Below are positions 1-7,415 of a stretch of DNA of 64,000 nt, one piece after another; positions within the stretch are counted from its first letter, which is position 1; every line of letters begins with the position of its first letter. Below the pieces are notes generated by a model, which made no database searches, was not told the DNA's origin, and was given only the letters and a program-made list of their open reading frames with translations. Made by a program: the position numbers and the translations under genes. The stretch comes from Streptomyces broussonetiae (lineage in GTDB: Bacteria > Actinomycetota > Actinomycetes > Streptomycetales > Streptomycetaceae), in assembly GCF_009796285.1 (NCBI RefSeq), contig NZ_CP047020.1, forward strand, positions 6,200,001 through 6,264,000, read 5' to 3'.

Positions 1-590
1 ACCGGCAGACCATCGCCTCCCTCGCCCGCGCCACCGAGATTGCCGGCTGCACCCCCACGGGCCACGCCCGCCGGGTCGCCGCGCTCAGCCTCGCCGTCGG
101 CCGCGATCTCGGGCTGGCCGGAGGCGAACTGACCGTTCTGGAGTACGCGGCCCTCATGCACGACATCGGCCAGCTCAGCCTCGTCGACCCGGTCCCGGCC
201 GGTGCCACGGCCGGGCTGCCGCCGGCGCAGCAGCGCCGGATCGCGCTGCTCGGCGGAGCCGTGGTCCGGCAGACCGGGGTGGACGCGGCCGTCGCCGTCG
301 TGGTCGAGCGGCAGGCCGACCCGTGCCGGGAACAGCCCCTGGCCGCGCGGATCGTCCGGGCCGTGAACGCCTATGAGGAGAAGACCCGGGACGCCGGCCC
401 CGAAGGCCCCTTGCGGGCACTGGAGGAGCTGCGGCTCACCGCCGCCGGGGACTACGCACCGGAGGTGGTCGAGTCACTCGCCCGGGTGCTGGCCCAGCCG
501 CGTGGCTGGTGCCGGACCGCGCCGGCGCAAGGGGACGGGAGACATACGGCACTGTCTGACCCCACCCTCGGCTGGGTAACCCATGGGTAA
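1..590 (+). CDS. HD-domain (degenerate HD-GYP-like) protein, C-terminal part
   Basis: The reading frame is open from the first bases of the window, so the start lies upstream. The visible part has a GHARRVA helix and an ALMHDIGQ segment, the H...HD signature of metal-dependent HD phosphohydrolases. The spacing and the following VERQADP...PLAARIVRAVNAYEE segment resemble an HD-GYP domain, but the HHERxDGxGYP block is missing, so cyclic-di-GMP hydrolysis cannot be assumed. The frame ends at a TAA at 588-590, about 100 bases before the start chosen for the next gene. It could be a sensor or signalling hydrolase whose N-terminal domains are outside the window. The HD family call is fairly firm; the substrate is unknown. 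Confidence 0.75.
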   Translation, partial: RQTIASLARATEIAGCTPTGHARRVAALSLAVGRDLGLAGGELTVLEYAALMHDIGQLSLVDPVPAGATAGLPPAQQRRIALLGGAVVRQTGVDAAVAVVVERQADPCREQPLAARIVRAVNAYEEKTRDAGPEGPLRALEELRLTAAGDYAPEVVESLARVLAQPRGWCRTAPAQGDGRHTALSDPTLGWVTHG

Positions 591-690
591 TGAGCGCCTT
601 TCCCACCGTACGTGGTTGGATGCGAGGGAGAGGGTGTCCGGGGGCACAAGCCAGCCCACTGTGCGGAACTGGAACTGGCAGGCGGGAATC

Positions 691-1671
691 GTGAGGATCT
701 TCGGCAAGGGACGGCACCGGCCCTCCGCCTCCTGGCGGCAGGCCACCGACCGAGCGTTCACGCTCATCGGAGACGGCCGCTACGAGGACGCGGGCGAGCT
801 GCTGACGCGGGCCGCCGACCTGGAACCCTGGCTGTCGGAGTCGTGGTTCAACCTTGCCCTGCTGCACAAGTTCCGGCACGACTGGGAGCAGGCCCGCGCG
901 GCCGGACTGCGCGCCGTCGCCCTGCTGGACCGGGAGACCGGAACGCCCGACTGGTGGAACGTCGGCATCGCCGCCACCGCCCTGCAGGACTGGCCGCTGG
1001 CACGCCGCGCCTGGCAGGCGTACGGCCTGAAGGTGCCCGGCGGTGCCACCACGGCCGGGGAACCGGCCGGCATGGAGCTGGGCAGCGCGGCCGTGCGGCT
1101 CTCGCCGGAGGGCGAGGCCGAGGTCGTGTGGGGCCGCAGGCTGGACCCGGCGCGGATCGAGGTGCTGTCCATCCCGCTTCCCTCCTCCGGACGACGCTGG
1201 GGCGAGGTCGTGCTGCACGACGGCGTCCCGCACGGCGAGCGCACGACGTCCGCCGGCCATGCCTACCCGGTCTTCGACGAGATCGAGCTGTGGGCGCCCT
1301 CGCCCGTGCCGACCTGGGTGGTCCTGCTGGAGGCGGCCACGGAGGCGGACCGGGACGCGCTGGAGCAGCTGGCCGCCGACGCCGGGTTCGCCGCGGAGGA
1401 CTGGTCCTCCTCGGTGCGGCTGCTGTGCCGGATGTGCTCGGAGTCCCGGATGCCCTCCGACGAGGGCGAGGGCGTGCATCTGGATCCGCACGACCACAGC
1501 GAGCCCGGTCACCCCGGCCCGCTGGGCCACCGGACGGACGGGCAGCTGTGGGTGCCGGAGCGGGAGTGCGGGGTCGCGGCGCCGGCCTCCCTCGTGCGGG
1601 GGCTGCTGGACGGGTGGATCGCGGACAGCCCGGACTCCAGGGACTGGCGGGATCTCGAAGAGGTTTGCTGA
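691..1671 (+). CDS. Tetratricopeptide repeat protein
   Basis: This encodes a cytosolic protein of 326 residues starting MRIFGKGRHRP. Residues about 12-90 form two to three TPR-like helix pairs (AFTLIGDGRYEDAGELL, WFNLALLHKFRHDWEQA), which suggests a protein-binding scaffold. The remainder is a globular part of unknown function with a Cys-containing segment (LLCRMCSESRM) and an acidic/His stretch near residues 255-275. I chose the GTG at 691 because a purine-rich GGCGGG lies just upstream; an in-frame ATG at 583 would overlap the preceding gene and add an atypical Trp/Arg-rich leader. It sits between the HD gene and peptide deformylase on the same strand. No enzymatic role can be assigned. Confidence 0.75.
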   Translation: MRIFGKGRHRPSASWRQATDRAFTLIGDGRYEDAGELLTRAADLEPWLSESWFNLALLHKFRHDWEQARAAGLRAVALLDRETGTPDWWNVGIAATALQDWPLARRAWQAYGLKVPGGATTAGEPAGMELGSAAVRLSPEGEAEVVWGRRLDPARIEVLSIPLPSSGRRWGEVVLHDGVPHGERTTSAGHAYPVFDEIELWAPSPVPTWVVLLEAATEADRDALEQLAADAGFAAEDWSSSVRLLCRMCSESRMPSDEGEGVHLDPHDHSEPGHPGPLGHRTDGQLWVPERECGVAAPASLVRGLLDGWIADSPDSRDWRDLEEVC

Positions 1672-1758
1672 GCCGCCGATGACCAGCCACCTTTAGTCTG
1701 TACTCGAGACTTTTTCGCTCGGGACTTTTCCAAGGTTGCAGGAAGGCGTACGTCGGTC

Positions 1759-2409
1759 ATGGCGCAGCAGGACACCGATCAGCAGCACGCGGGCGTGCTC
1801 CCCGTCGACGACGAGGGCTATGTCGTCGACACGGAGGACTGCGAGGAGCGCGAGAAGGCCTGGCGGGAGCGCGGGGCCTCGCGGCCGATCACGGTCGTCG
1901 GCAACCCGGTGCTGCACAAGGAGTGCAGGGACGTCACCGAGTTCGGCGACGAGCTGCAGCAGCTGGTCGCGGACATGTTCGCGAGCCAGCGCACCGCCGA
2001 GGGCGTGGGCCTGGCCGCCAACCAGATCGGTGTCGACCTGAAGGTCTTCGTCTACGACTGCCCGGACGACGACGGTGTCCGGCACACCGGTGTGGTGTGC
2101 AACCCCAAGCTGGTCGAGCTGGCGGCCGACAGGCGCCGGCTGGACGACAGCAACGAGGGCTGCCTGTCCGTGCCCGGCGCCTACGCGCCGCTCGCGCGTC
2201 CCGACTATGCCGAGGTGACCGGCCAGGACGAGCGGGGCAACCCGATCAAGGTCCGTGGCACCGGCTACTTCGCGCGCTGTTTGCAGCACGAGACCGACCA
2301 CCTCTACGGCTACCTGTACATCGACCGGCTGTCCAAGCGGGACCGCAAGGACGCGCTGCGCCAGATGGCCGAGAACGAGCCACGTTATCCGGTGATCGCC
2401 AACGACTAG
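1759..2409 (+). CDS. def: Peptide deformylase
   Basis: Peptide deformylase removes the N-formyl group from nascent proteins in the cytosol using a bound metal (Fe2+ or Zn2+). All three family motifs are present: GVGLAANQ (residues 82-89), EGCLS (133-137, with the metal-ligand Cys) and QHETDH (176-181, with the two ligand His and catalytic Glu). At 216 residues it is longer than the E. coli enzyme because of an acidic N-terminal extension of about 40 residues, which is common in actinomycete copies. Streptomyces usually carry several def paralogues, so this may not be the essential housekeeping one. A clear terminator-like hairpin follows the stop codon, so the gene is likely the last of its transcript. 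Confidence 0.95.
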   Translation: MAQQDTDQQHAGVLPVDDEGYVVDTEDCEEREKAWRERGASRPITVVGNPVLHKECRDVTEFGDELQQLVADMFASQRTAEGVGLAANQIGVDLKVFVYDCPDDDGVRHTGVVCNPKLVELAADRRRLDDSNEGCLSVPGAYAPLARPDYAEVTGQDERGNPIKVRGTGYFARCLQHETDHLYGYLYIDRLSKRDRKDALRQMAENEPRYPVIAND

Positions 2410-2426
2410 GCCCCATCGAGCCGTTG

Positions 2427-2462
2427 GGACGCCCGGCCGGGATCACTCCCGGTCGGGCGTCC
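2427..2462 (+). terminator. Hairpin terminator after def
   Basis: A 15-base stem (2427-2441 with 2448-2462, one internal G-T pair) and a six-base loop lie 17 bases past the deformylase stop codon. GC-rich hairpins without a long T run are usual as terminators in Streptomyces. Confidence 0.75.
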
Positions 2463-2700
2463 TTCGTATGGCCGGGCTTCGCTCATCCGTGCGTCGTACA
2501 ACTGATCCCGTCCGGCCCCCTAGTGATCCCTAACCGGTCACGCAAGGGGGGATTCTCGGCACCTTGGGGTAGTGAGTGGAGCAAATCCGTTCCCATGACG
2601 GTCAGTTGTGGTGCTGAATGGAGCGGCGGGGATACGCAACGGCGCACGCCCGGCACAACAGGAGGGGTGTGCGCTCCTGGCGGCTGAGAGGGGTTTGTTC

Positions 2701-3786
2701 GTGCAAGCTTTCCCACACAGCACCACAGCGACACCGACGGCGGTCGTAGTACCACCCTCACTGGCACTCCCGGTGATCGAGTCCGCCTTTCCCCGGCAAC
2801 TGCATCCGTATTGGCCGCAGCTCCAGGAGAAGACACGGCTCTGGCTGCTGGAAAAGCGGCTCATGCCGGCGGGCAAGGTGCAGGAATATGCCGACGGACT
2901 GTGCTACACCGACCTGATGGCGGGCTTCTACGTGAACGCCGCCGACGAGGTCCTGCAAGCCATCGCCGACTACAGCGCATGGTTCTTCGTCTGGGACGAC
3001 CGCCATGATCGCGACATCGTGCACGGCCGGGTGGGCGACTGGCGGCGGCTGCGCTACCGCCTGCACGCGGCCCTCGACGCACCCAGGCACCATCTGCACC
3101 ATCCGGACCCCTTGGTCGCGGGGTTCGCGGACAGTGTGCTGCGGCTGTACGGCTTCCTGCCGCGCACCTGGAACCAGCGGTTCTCCCGGCACTTCCATAC
3201 CGTGATCGAGGCCTACGACCGGGAATTCCGCAATCGAACCGAGGGATATGTGCCGGGCGTCGAGGAATATCTCGCCCTGCGTCGGCACACCTTCGCCCAC
3301 TGGATATGGACGGATCTGCTCGAGGTGAGCGCCGGATGCGAACTCCCGGACGCCGTGCGGAAGAACCCGGCCTTTCGCCGGGCCGCACTGCTCACCCAGG
3401 AATTCGCCGCCTGGTACAACGATCTGTGCTCGCTGCCGAAAGAAATAGCGGGCGATGAGGTCCACAATCTCGGCATCTGCCTCATCAGCCACGAGGGACT
3501 GACTCTCGAAGAAGCCGTCGACGAAGTGAGGCGGCGTGTGGAGGAGTGCATCCGAGACTTCATCGAGGCCGAGCAGGAAGCCCTGCAATTCGCCGACGCA
3601 ATTGCCGACGGAAGCATCCGGGGAAAGGAACTGAGCACTGCGGTGCGAGACAGCGTCGGCAATATGCGGAACTGGTTCAGCTCCGTCTACTGGTTCCACC
3701 ACGAGTCCGGCCGGTACATGGTCGACAGCTGGGACGACCAGTCCACGCCCCCGTACGTCACCAACGAAGCGGTAGGTGAGAAATGA
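2701..3786 (+). CDS. cyc1: epi-Isozizaene synthase (sesquiterpene cyclase)
   Basis: This class I terpene cyclase converts farnesyl diphosphate to (+)-epi-isozizaene, the precursor of the antibiotic albaflavenone. The aspartate-rich Mg2+ motif DDRHD is at 99-103 and the NSE motif NDLCSLPKE at 240-248 (N240, S244, E248), the same numbers I recall for S. coelicolor SCO5222. The length of 361 residues also matches. I chose the GTG at 2701 (VQAFPHSTT...) because it aligns with that start. An in-frame start at 2608 would add 31 residues lacking family likeness. The stop overlaps the ATG of the P450 gene (ATGA), so the two are translationally coupled. The protein is soluble and uses FPP from central isoprenoid metabolism. 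Confidence 0.95.
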   Translation: MQAFPHSTTATPTAVVVPPSLALPVIESAFPRQLHPYWPQLQEKTRLWLLEKRLMPAGKVQEYADGLCYTDLMAGFYVNAADEVLQAIADYSAWFFVWDDRHDRDIVHGRVGDWRRLRYRLHAALDAPRHHLHHPDPLVAGFADSVLRLYGFLPRTWNQRFSRHFHTVIEAYDREFRNRTEGYVPGVEEYLALRRHTFAHWIWTDLLEVSAGCELPDAVRKNPAFRRAALLTQEFAAWYNDLCSLPKEIAGDEVHNLGICLISHEGLTLEEAVDEVRRRVEECIRDFIEAEQEALQFADAIADGSIRGKELSTAVRDSVGNMRNWFSSVYWFHHESGRYMVDSWDDQSTPPYVTNEAVGEK

Positions 3787-5153
3787 CCCTCGACTCTGTG
3801 GAGCCCGTGACCACCGAGGCGGCCGAGCTGCGCGAGCCGCCGCTGGCCGGCGGTGCCGTGCCGGTCCTCGGGCACGGCCTGAAGCTCGTCCGCGACCCGC
3901 TCGCCTTCATGTCGGGCCTGCGGAACCACGGTGACGTCGTACGCCTGAAACTGGGCCCCAAGACGGTGTACGCCGTCACCACGCCGGCGCTCACCGGTGC
4001 GCTCGCGCTCAGCCCCGACTTCAAGATCGACGGCCCGCTGTGGGAGTCCCTCGAGGGGCTGCTCGGCAAGGAGGGCGTGGCCACCGCCAACGGTCCCCGG
4101 CACCGCCGCCAGCGACGCACCATACAGCCCGCGTTCCGGCTCGACGCCATCCCCGGCTACGGGCCGATCATGGAGGAGGAGGCGCATCGGCTCACCGAGC
4201 GCTGGAAACCCGGTGAGACCGTCGACTGCACCTCGGAGTCCTTCCGGGTCGCCGTGCGCATCGCCGCCCGCTGCCTGCTGCGCGGCGAGTACATGGACGA
4301 GCGTGCCGAGCGGTTGAGCGCGGACCTCGCCACGGTCTTCCGCGGCATGTACCGCCGGATGGTCGTCCCGCTCGGACCGCTGTACCGACTGCCGTTTCCG
4401 GCCAACCGCGAATTCAACCGGGCCCTGGCCGATTTGCATCTCCTGGTCGACGAGATCGTGGCCGAGCGGAGGGCATCTGGTCAAAAGCCGGACGATTTGC
4501 TGACGGCATTGCTGGAAGCGAAGGACGACAATGGCGACCCCATCGGGGAACAGGAGATCCACGATCAGGTCGTCGCGATAGTCACCCCGGGCAGCGAAAC
4601 GGTGGCCTCCACGATCATGTGGCTGCTCCAAGTCCTTGCCGCGCACCCGGAACACGCGGAGAAGGTACGGACCGAGGTCGAATCCGTGACCGGTGGTCGA
4701 CCCGTCGCATTCGAGCACGTCCGCGCACTCACCCACACCAACAATGTCGTCGTCGAGGCCATGCGGCTCAGGCCGGCCGTATGGATATTGACGCGGCGCG
4801 CGGTGACCGAAACCTCACTCGGCGGCTATCGCATTCCGGCCGGGGCGGACATCGTCTACAGCCCGTACGCCATCCAGCGCGACGCCCGCTCCTACGACCG
4901 CAACCTCGACTTCGACCCCGACCGGTGGCTTCCGGAGCGGGCCAAGCAGGTGCCCAAGCACGCCATGAGCCCCTTCAGCACGGGCAACCGCAAGTGCCCC
5001 AGCGACCACTTCTCCATGACCCAGCTGACCCTGATCACCGCGGCGATCTCGGCGAAGTACCGCTTCGAGCAGGTCACCGGGTCCAACGACAGCACCCGGG
5101 TGGGCATCACGCTGCGCCCGCACGACCTGCTGCTGCGACCGATGCCCTGGTGA
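3783..5153 (+). CDS. cyp170A1: CYP170A1-type P450, albaflavenone synthase
   Basis: This cytochrome P450 oxidises epi-isozizaene through albaflavenols to albaflavenone. The heme-binding stretch FSTGNRKC has its Cys ligand at residue 405, the ExxR motif is at 325-328 (EAMR), and the I-helix PGSETVAS is near 269-276. The glycine that normally follows two residues after the Cys is replaced (CPSDHF), a peculiarity I recall for this subfamily. An acidic DDNGD segment at 248-252 matches the DDxxD of the second, terpene-synthase-like site reported for S. coelicolor CYP170A1, which makes farnesenes. The gene overlaps cyc1 by four bases. Redox partners are not encoded nearby, so generic ferredoxins must supply electrons. 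Confidence 0.95.
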   Translation: MTLDSVEPVTTEAAELREPPLAGGAVPVLGHGLKLVRDPLAFMSGLRNHGDVVRLKLGPKTVYAVTTPALTGALALSPDFKIDGPLWESLEGLLGKEGVATANGPRHRRQRRTIQPAFRLDAIPGYGPIMEEEAHRLTERWKPGETVDCTSESFRVAVRIAARCLLRGEYMDERAERLSADLATVFRGMYRRMVVPLGPLYRLPFPANREFNRALADLHLLVDEIVAERRASGQKPDDLLTALLEAKDDNGDPIGEQEIHDQVVAIVTPGSETVASTIMWLLQVLAAHPEHAEKVRTEVESVTGGRPVAFEHVRALTHTNNVVVEAMRLRPAVWILTRRAVTETSLGGYRIPAGADIVYSPYAIQRDARSYDRNLDFDPDRWLPERAKQVPKHAMSPFSTGNRKCPSDHFSMTQLTLITAAISAKYRFEQVTGSNDSTRVGITLRPHDLLLRPMPW

Positions 5154-5185
5154 CCCAGGGGGCCACACCTGATACCGGCGTGCGC

Positions 5186-6148
5186 TCACGCGGCGTGGGG
5201 GCCGCGGAACGTGCGCCGGTAGGCGTTCGGGGTGGTGCCGAGCGCCCGGACGAACTGATGCCGCAGCGCCGCCGCCGTACCGAACCCGGTGCGCCAGGCG
5301 ATCGCGTCCACGGTCTCGTCGGTCCCCTCCAGCAACGCCTGGGCGCGCAGCACCCGTTGGCGCAGAATCCAGCGGTACGGCGTGGTCCCGGTCTCCTGCT
5401 GGAAGCGGCGGGCGAAGGTGCGTGGCGACATGTGCGCGCGGGCGGCGAGCTGCTCGACGGTCACCTCCGCCTCGAGGTGCTCCTCCATCCACACCAGCAC
5501 CTCGCCGACGGTGTCGCACGAGCCTCTGGGCAGCGGCCGCTCGATGTACTGTGCCTGCCCGCCGTCCCGGTGCGGCGGTACCACCATCCGCCGGGCGATC
5601 TTGTTGGCGACCTCCGGGCCCTGCTCCTTGCGCACGATGTGCAGGCAGGCGTCGATCCCGGCGGCCGTACCGGCGGACGTGATCACCGGATCCTCGTCGA
5701 CGTACAGCACATCCGGCTCGACGGCTATCCGCGGATAGCGCCGGGCCAGCTGCTCGGCGTGATGCCAGTGCACCGCGCACCGCCGGTCCTCCAGCAGCCC
5801 CGCGGCGGCCAGCAGGAACACCCCTGAGCAGACGCTCAGCACCCGCGCGCCCCGCCCGACGGCCCGCCGCAGGGCGTCCAGCAGCTCCTCGGGATAGTCC
5901 CGTTCGACGTAGGAGTCACCGGCCGGTACGGCGATGAGGTCGGCCTCCTCCAGCCGCTCCAGCCCGTAGGGCGTGGACACGGTGAACCCGCAGCGGGTGC
6001 CGAGCGTCGGCCCCTCGGCCGAGACCACGGCGAAGTCGTAGACCGGCAGCCCCTCGTCCCGGCGGTCGATGCCGAAGACCTCGCACACGACGCCCAGTTC
6101 GAAGGGATGCACCCCCTCGAGCAATACGGCGGCCACGTTCTTCAGCAT
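5186..6148 (-). CDS. nrdS: NrdS-type GlxA/AraC-family regulator
   Basis: This regulator of 320 residues has an N-terminal DJ-1/PfpI-like (class I glutamine amidotransferase-like) domain with the nucleophile-elbow segment VLSVCSGVFLLAAAG. A C-terminal AraC DNA-binding domain follows (LAARAHMSPRTFARRFQQETG, then a second helix-turn-helix). In S. coelicolor the AraC-like gene downstream of nrdAB is nrdS, third gene of the class Ia operon; position and type agree. The ATG at 6148 (MLKNVAAVLLEG) is preferred because it starts directly at the DJ-1 strand; an upstream in-frame start at 6205 would place the operator repeats inside the gene. There are 247 bases between nrdB and nrdS with repeated TGGCAGT-like elements, so nrdS may also have its own regulated promoter. 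The effector is unknown. Confidence 0.85.
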   Translation of the reverse strand: MLKNVAAVLLEGVHPFELGVVCEVFGIDRRDEGLPVYDFAVVSAEGPTLGTRCGFTVSTPYGLERLEEADLIAVPAGDSYVERDYPEELLDALRRAVGRGARVLSVCSGVFLLAAAGLLEDRRCAVHWHHAEQLARRYPRIAVEPDVLYVDEDPVITSAGTAAGIDACLHIVRKEQGPEVANKIARRMVVPPHRDGGQAQYIERPLPRGSCDTVGEVLVWMEEHLEAEVTVEQLAARAHMSPRTFARRFQQETGTTPYRWILRQRVLRAQALLEGTDETVDAIAWRTGFGTAAALRHQFVRALGTTPNAYRRTFRGPHAA

Positions 6149-6149
6149 G

Positions 6150-6207
6150 CTGCCAGTGTGCCTCGTCAGTGGCAGTATTTCGAGGGTGTCCGGCAGTCCT
6201 GCCACTG
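6150..6207. promoter_or_regulatory. Repeated CAGTGGCAG elements upstream of nrdS
   Basis: CTGCCAGTG (6150-6158), CAGTGGCAG (6168-6176) and CTGCCACTG (6199-6207) lie just before the nrdS start. The last two form a perfect 9-base inverted repeat with centres 31 bases apart, about three helical turns. Layout and position fit an operator for a dimeric AraC-type regulator, most simply NrdS itself. Function is inferred. Confidence 0.6.
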
Positions 6208-6240
6208 CCGGTCAGCAGTGTCGGGCGCGACAGTGGTGTC

Positions 6241-6483
6241 ATGAACGGAAACCAGATCCAAGGCCTCATCGGCATGGTGCTCACCCTCGGAATCCTGCTC
6301 CTCCTCGTCCTCCCCTCCGCCGTCGGTGCCGTGCGCGAACGGCGCATCGACCGACAGCTCAGGGAGGCCGGGAAGAGAGCGGGAAGAGAGCAGGATCAGA
6401 AGTCCTCGTCCAGGTCGACGGTGCCCTCGACCGCGACCTGGTACGCCGACGGACGGCGCTCGAAGAAGTTCGTCAGCTCCTGA
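6241..6483 (+). CDS. Possible small single-pass membrane protein
   Basis: This is a candidate of 80 residues beginning MNGNQIQGLIGM, with one strongly hydrophobic segment (residues about 8-29) followed by a basic region (RERRIDRQLREAGKRAGR), i.e. a predicted inner-membrane anchor with a positive cytoplasmic tail. The last 29 codons overlap the 3' end of nrdB on the other strand and look like its shadow, so only the first 50 residues are protein-like. No convincing ribosome binding site is seen. It lies in the nrdB-nrdS gap, divergent from nrdS and directly beside the repeated operator elements. It may be a real small protein or chance; function unknown. Confidence 0.4.
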   Translation: MNGNQIQGLIGMVLTLGILLLLVLPSAVGAVRERRIDRQLREAGKRAGREQDQKSSSRSTVPSTATWYADGRRSKKFVSS

Positions 6484-7415
6484 ACGCCCTGCAGCTCCAT
6501 GAAGGAGAACGGGTTCTCCGAGCCGTACACCGGGGCGAAGCCGAGGCGCGTGAGGCGCTGGTCCGCAACGCACTCCAGGTACTGGCGCATCGACTCGGTG
6601 TTCATGCCCGGCAGGCCGTCACCGCACAGGTCGCGGGCGAACTGCAGCTCGGCCTCGACGGCCTCCTTCAGCATGTCGACGACCTCCTGCTGCAGCTCGT
6701 CGTCGAAGAGATCCGGCTCCTCCTTGCGGACGGTGTCGACCACGTCGAAGGCGAACGACATGTGCATGGTCTCGTCGCGGAACACCCAGTTGGTGCCGGT
6801 GGCGAGGCCGTGCAGCAGACCCCGGCTGCGGAACCAGTAGACGTACGCGAAGGCGCCGTAGAAGAACAGGCCCTCGATGCACGCGGCGAAGCAGATCAGG
6901 TTGAGCAGGAAGCGGCGGCGGTCGGCCTTCGTCTCCAGCCGGTCGATCTTGTCCACCGAGTCGATCCACTTGAAGCAGAACTCGGCCTTCTCGCGGATGG
7001 ACGGGATGTTCTCCACCGCCGCGAAGGCCGCCGCCCGGTCCTCCGGGTCGGGGAGGTAGGTGTCCAGCAGCGTCAGGTAGAACTGGACGTGCACGGCCTC
7101 CTCGAAGAGCTGACGGCTCAGGTACAGCCGCGCCTCGGGGGAGTTGATGTGCTTGTACAGCGTCAGCACCAGGTTGTTCGCGACGATCGAGTCACCCGTC
7201 GCGAAGAAGGCGACCAGCCGGCCGATGAGGTGCTGCTCCTCGGGCGTCAGCTTCGCGAGGTCGGCGACGTCCGAGTGGAGGTCGACCTCCTCGACGGTCC
7301 AGGTGTTCTTGATCGCGTCCCGGTAGCGCTCGTAGAAGTCCGGGTAGCGCATGGGGCGCAGAGTCAGCTCGAAGCCCGGGTCGAGCAGGTTGGCGTTACG
7401 GGTGGTGGTGCTCAT
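6396..7415 (-). CDS. nrdB: Ribonucleotide reductase class Ia, small (radical) subunit
   Basis: The beta subunit carries the diiron-tyrosyl radical cofactor and feeds the radical to NrdA for conversion of ribonucleoside diphosphates to deoxyribonucleotides. Diiron-ligand helices are visible as FEEAVHVQFY and DETMHMSFAFD, with the FFATGDSIVANN segment upstream. The C-terminus is acidic with a Phe (VDLDEDF), as needed for docking to the large subunit. The length of 339 residues is typical. The ATG shares one base with the nrdA stop codon (TAATG), so synthesis of the two subunits is coupled. The operon also includes nrdS. Confidence 0.95.
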   Translation of the reverse strand: MSTTTRNANLLDPGFELTLRPMRYPDFYERYRDAIKNTWTVEEVDLHSDVADLAKLTPEEQHLIGRLVAFFATGDSIVANNLVLTLYKHINSPEARLYLSRQLFEEAVHVQFYLTLLDTYLPDPEDRAAAFAAVENIPSIREKAEFCFKWIDSVDKIDRLETKADRRRFLLNLICFAACIEGLFFYGAFAYVYWFRSRGLLHGLATGTNWVFRDETMHMSFAFDVVDTVRKEEPDLFDDELQQEVVDMLKEAVEAELQFARDLCGDGLPGMNTESMRQYLECVADQRLTRLGFAPVYGSENPFSFMELQGVQELTNFFERRPSAYQVAVEGTVDLDEDF

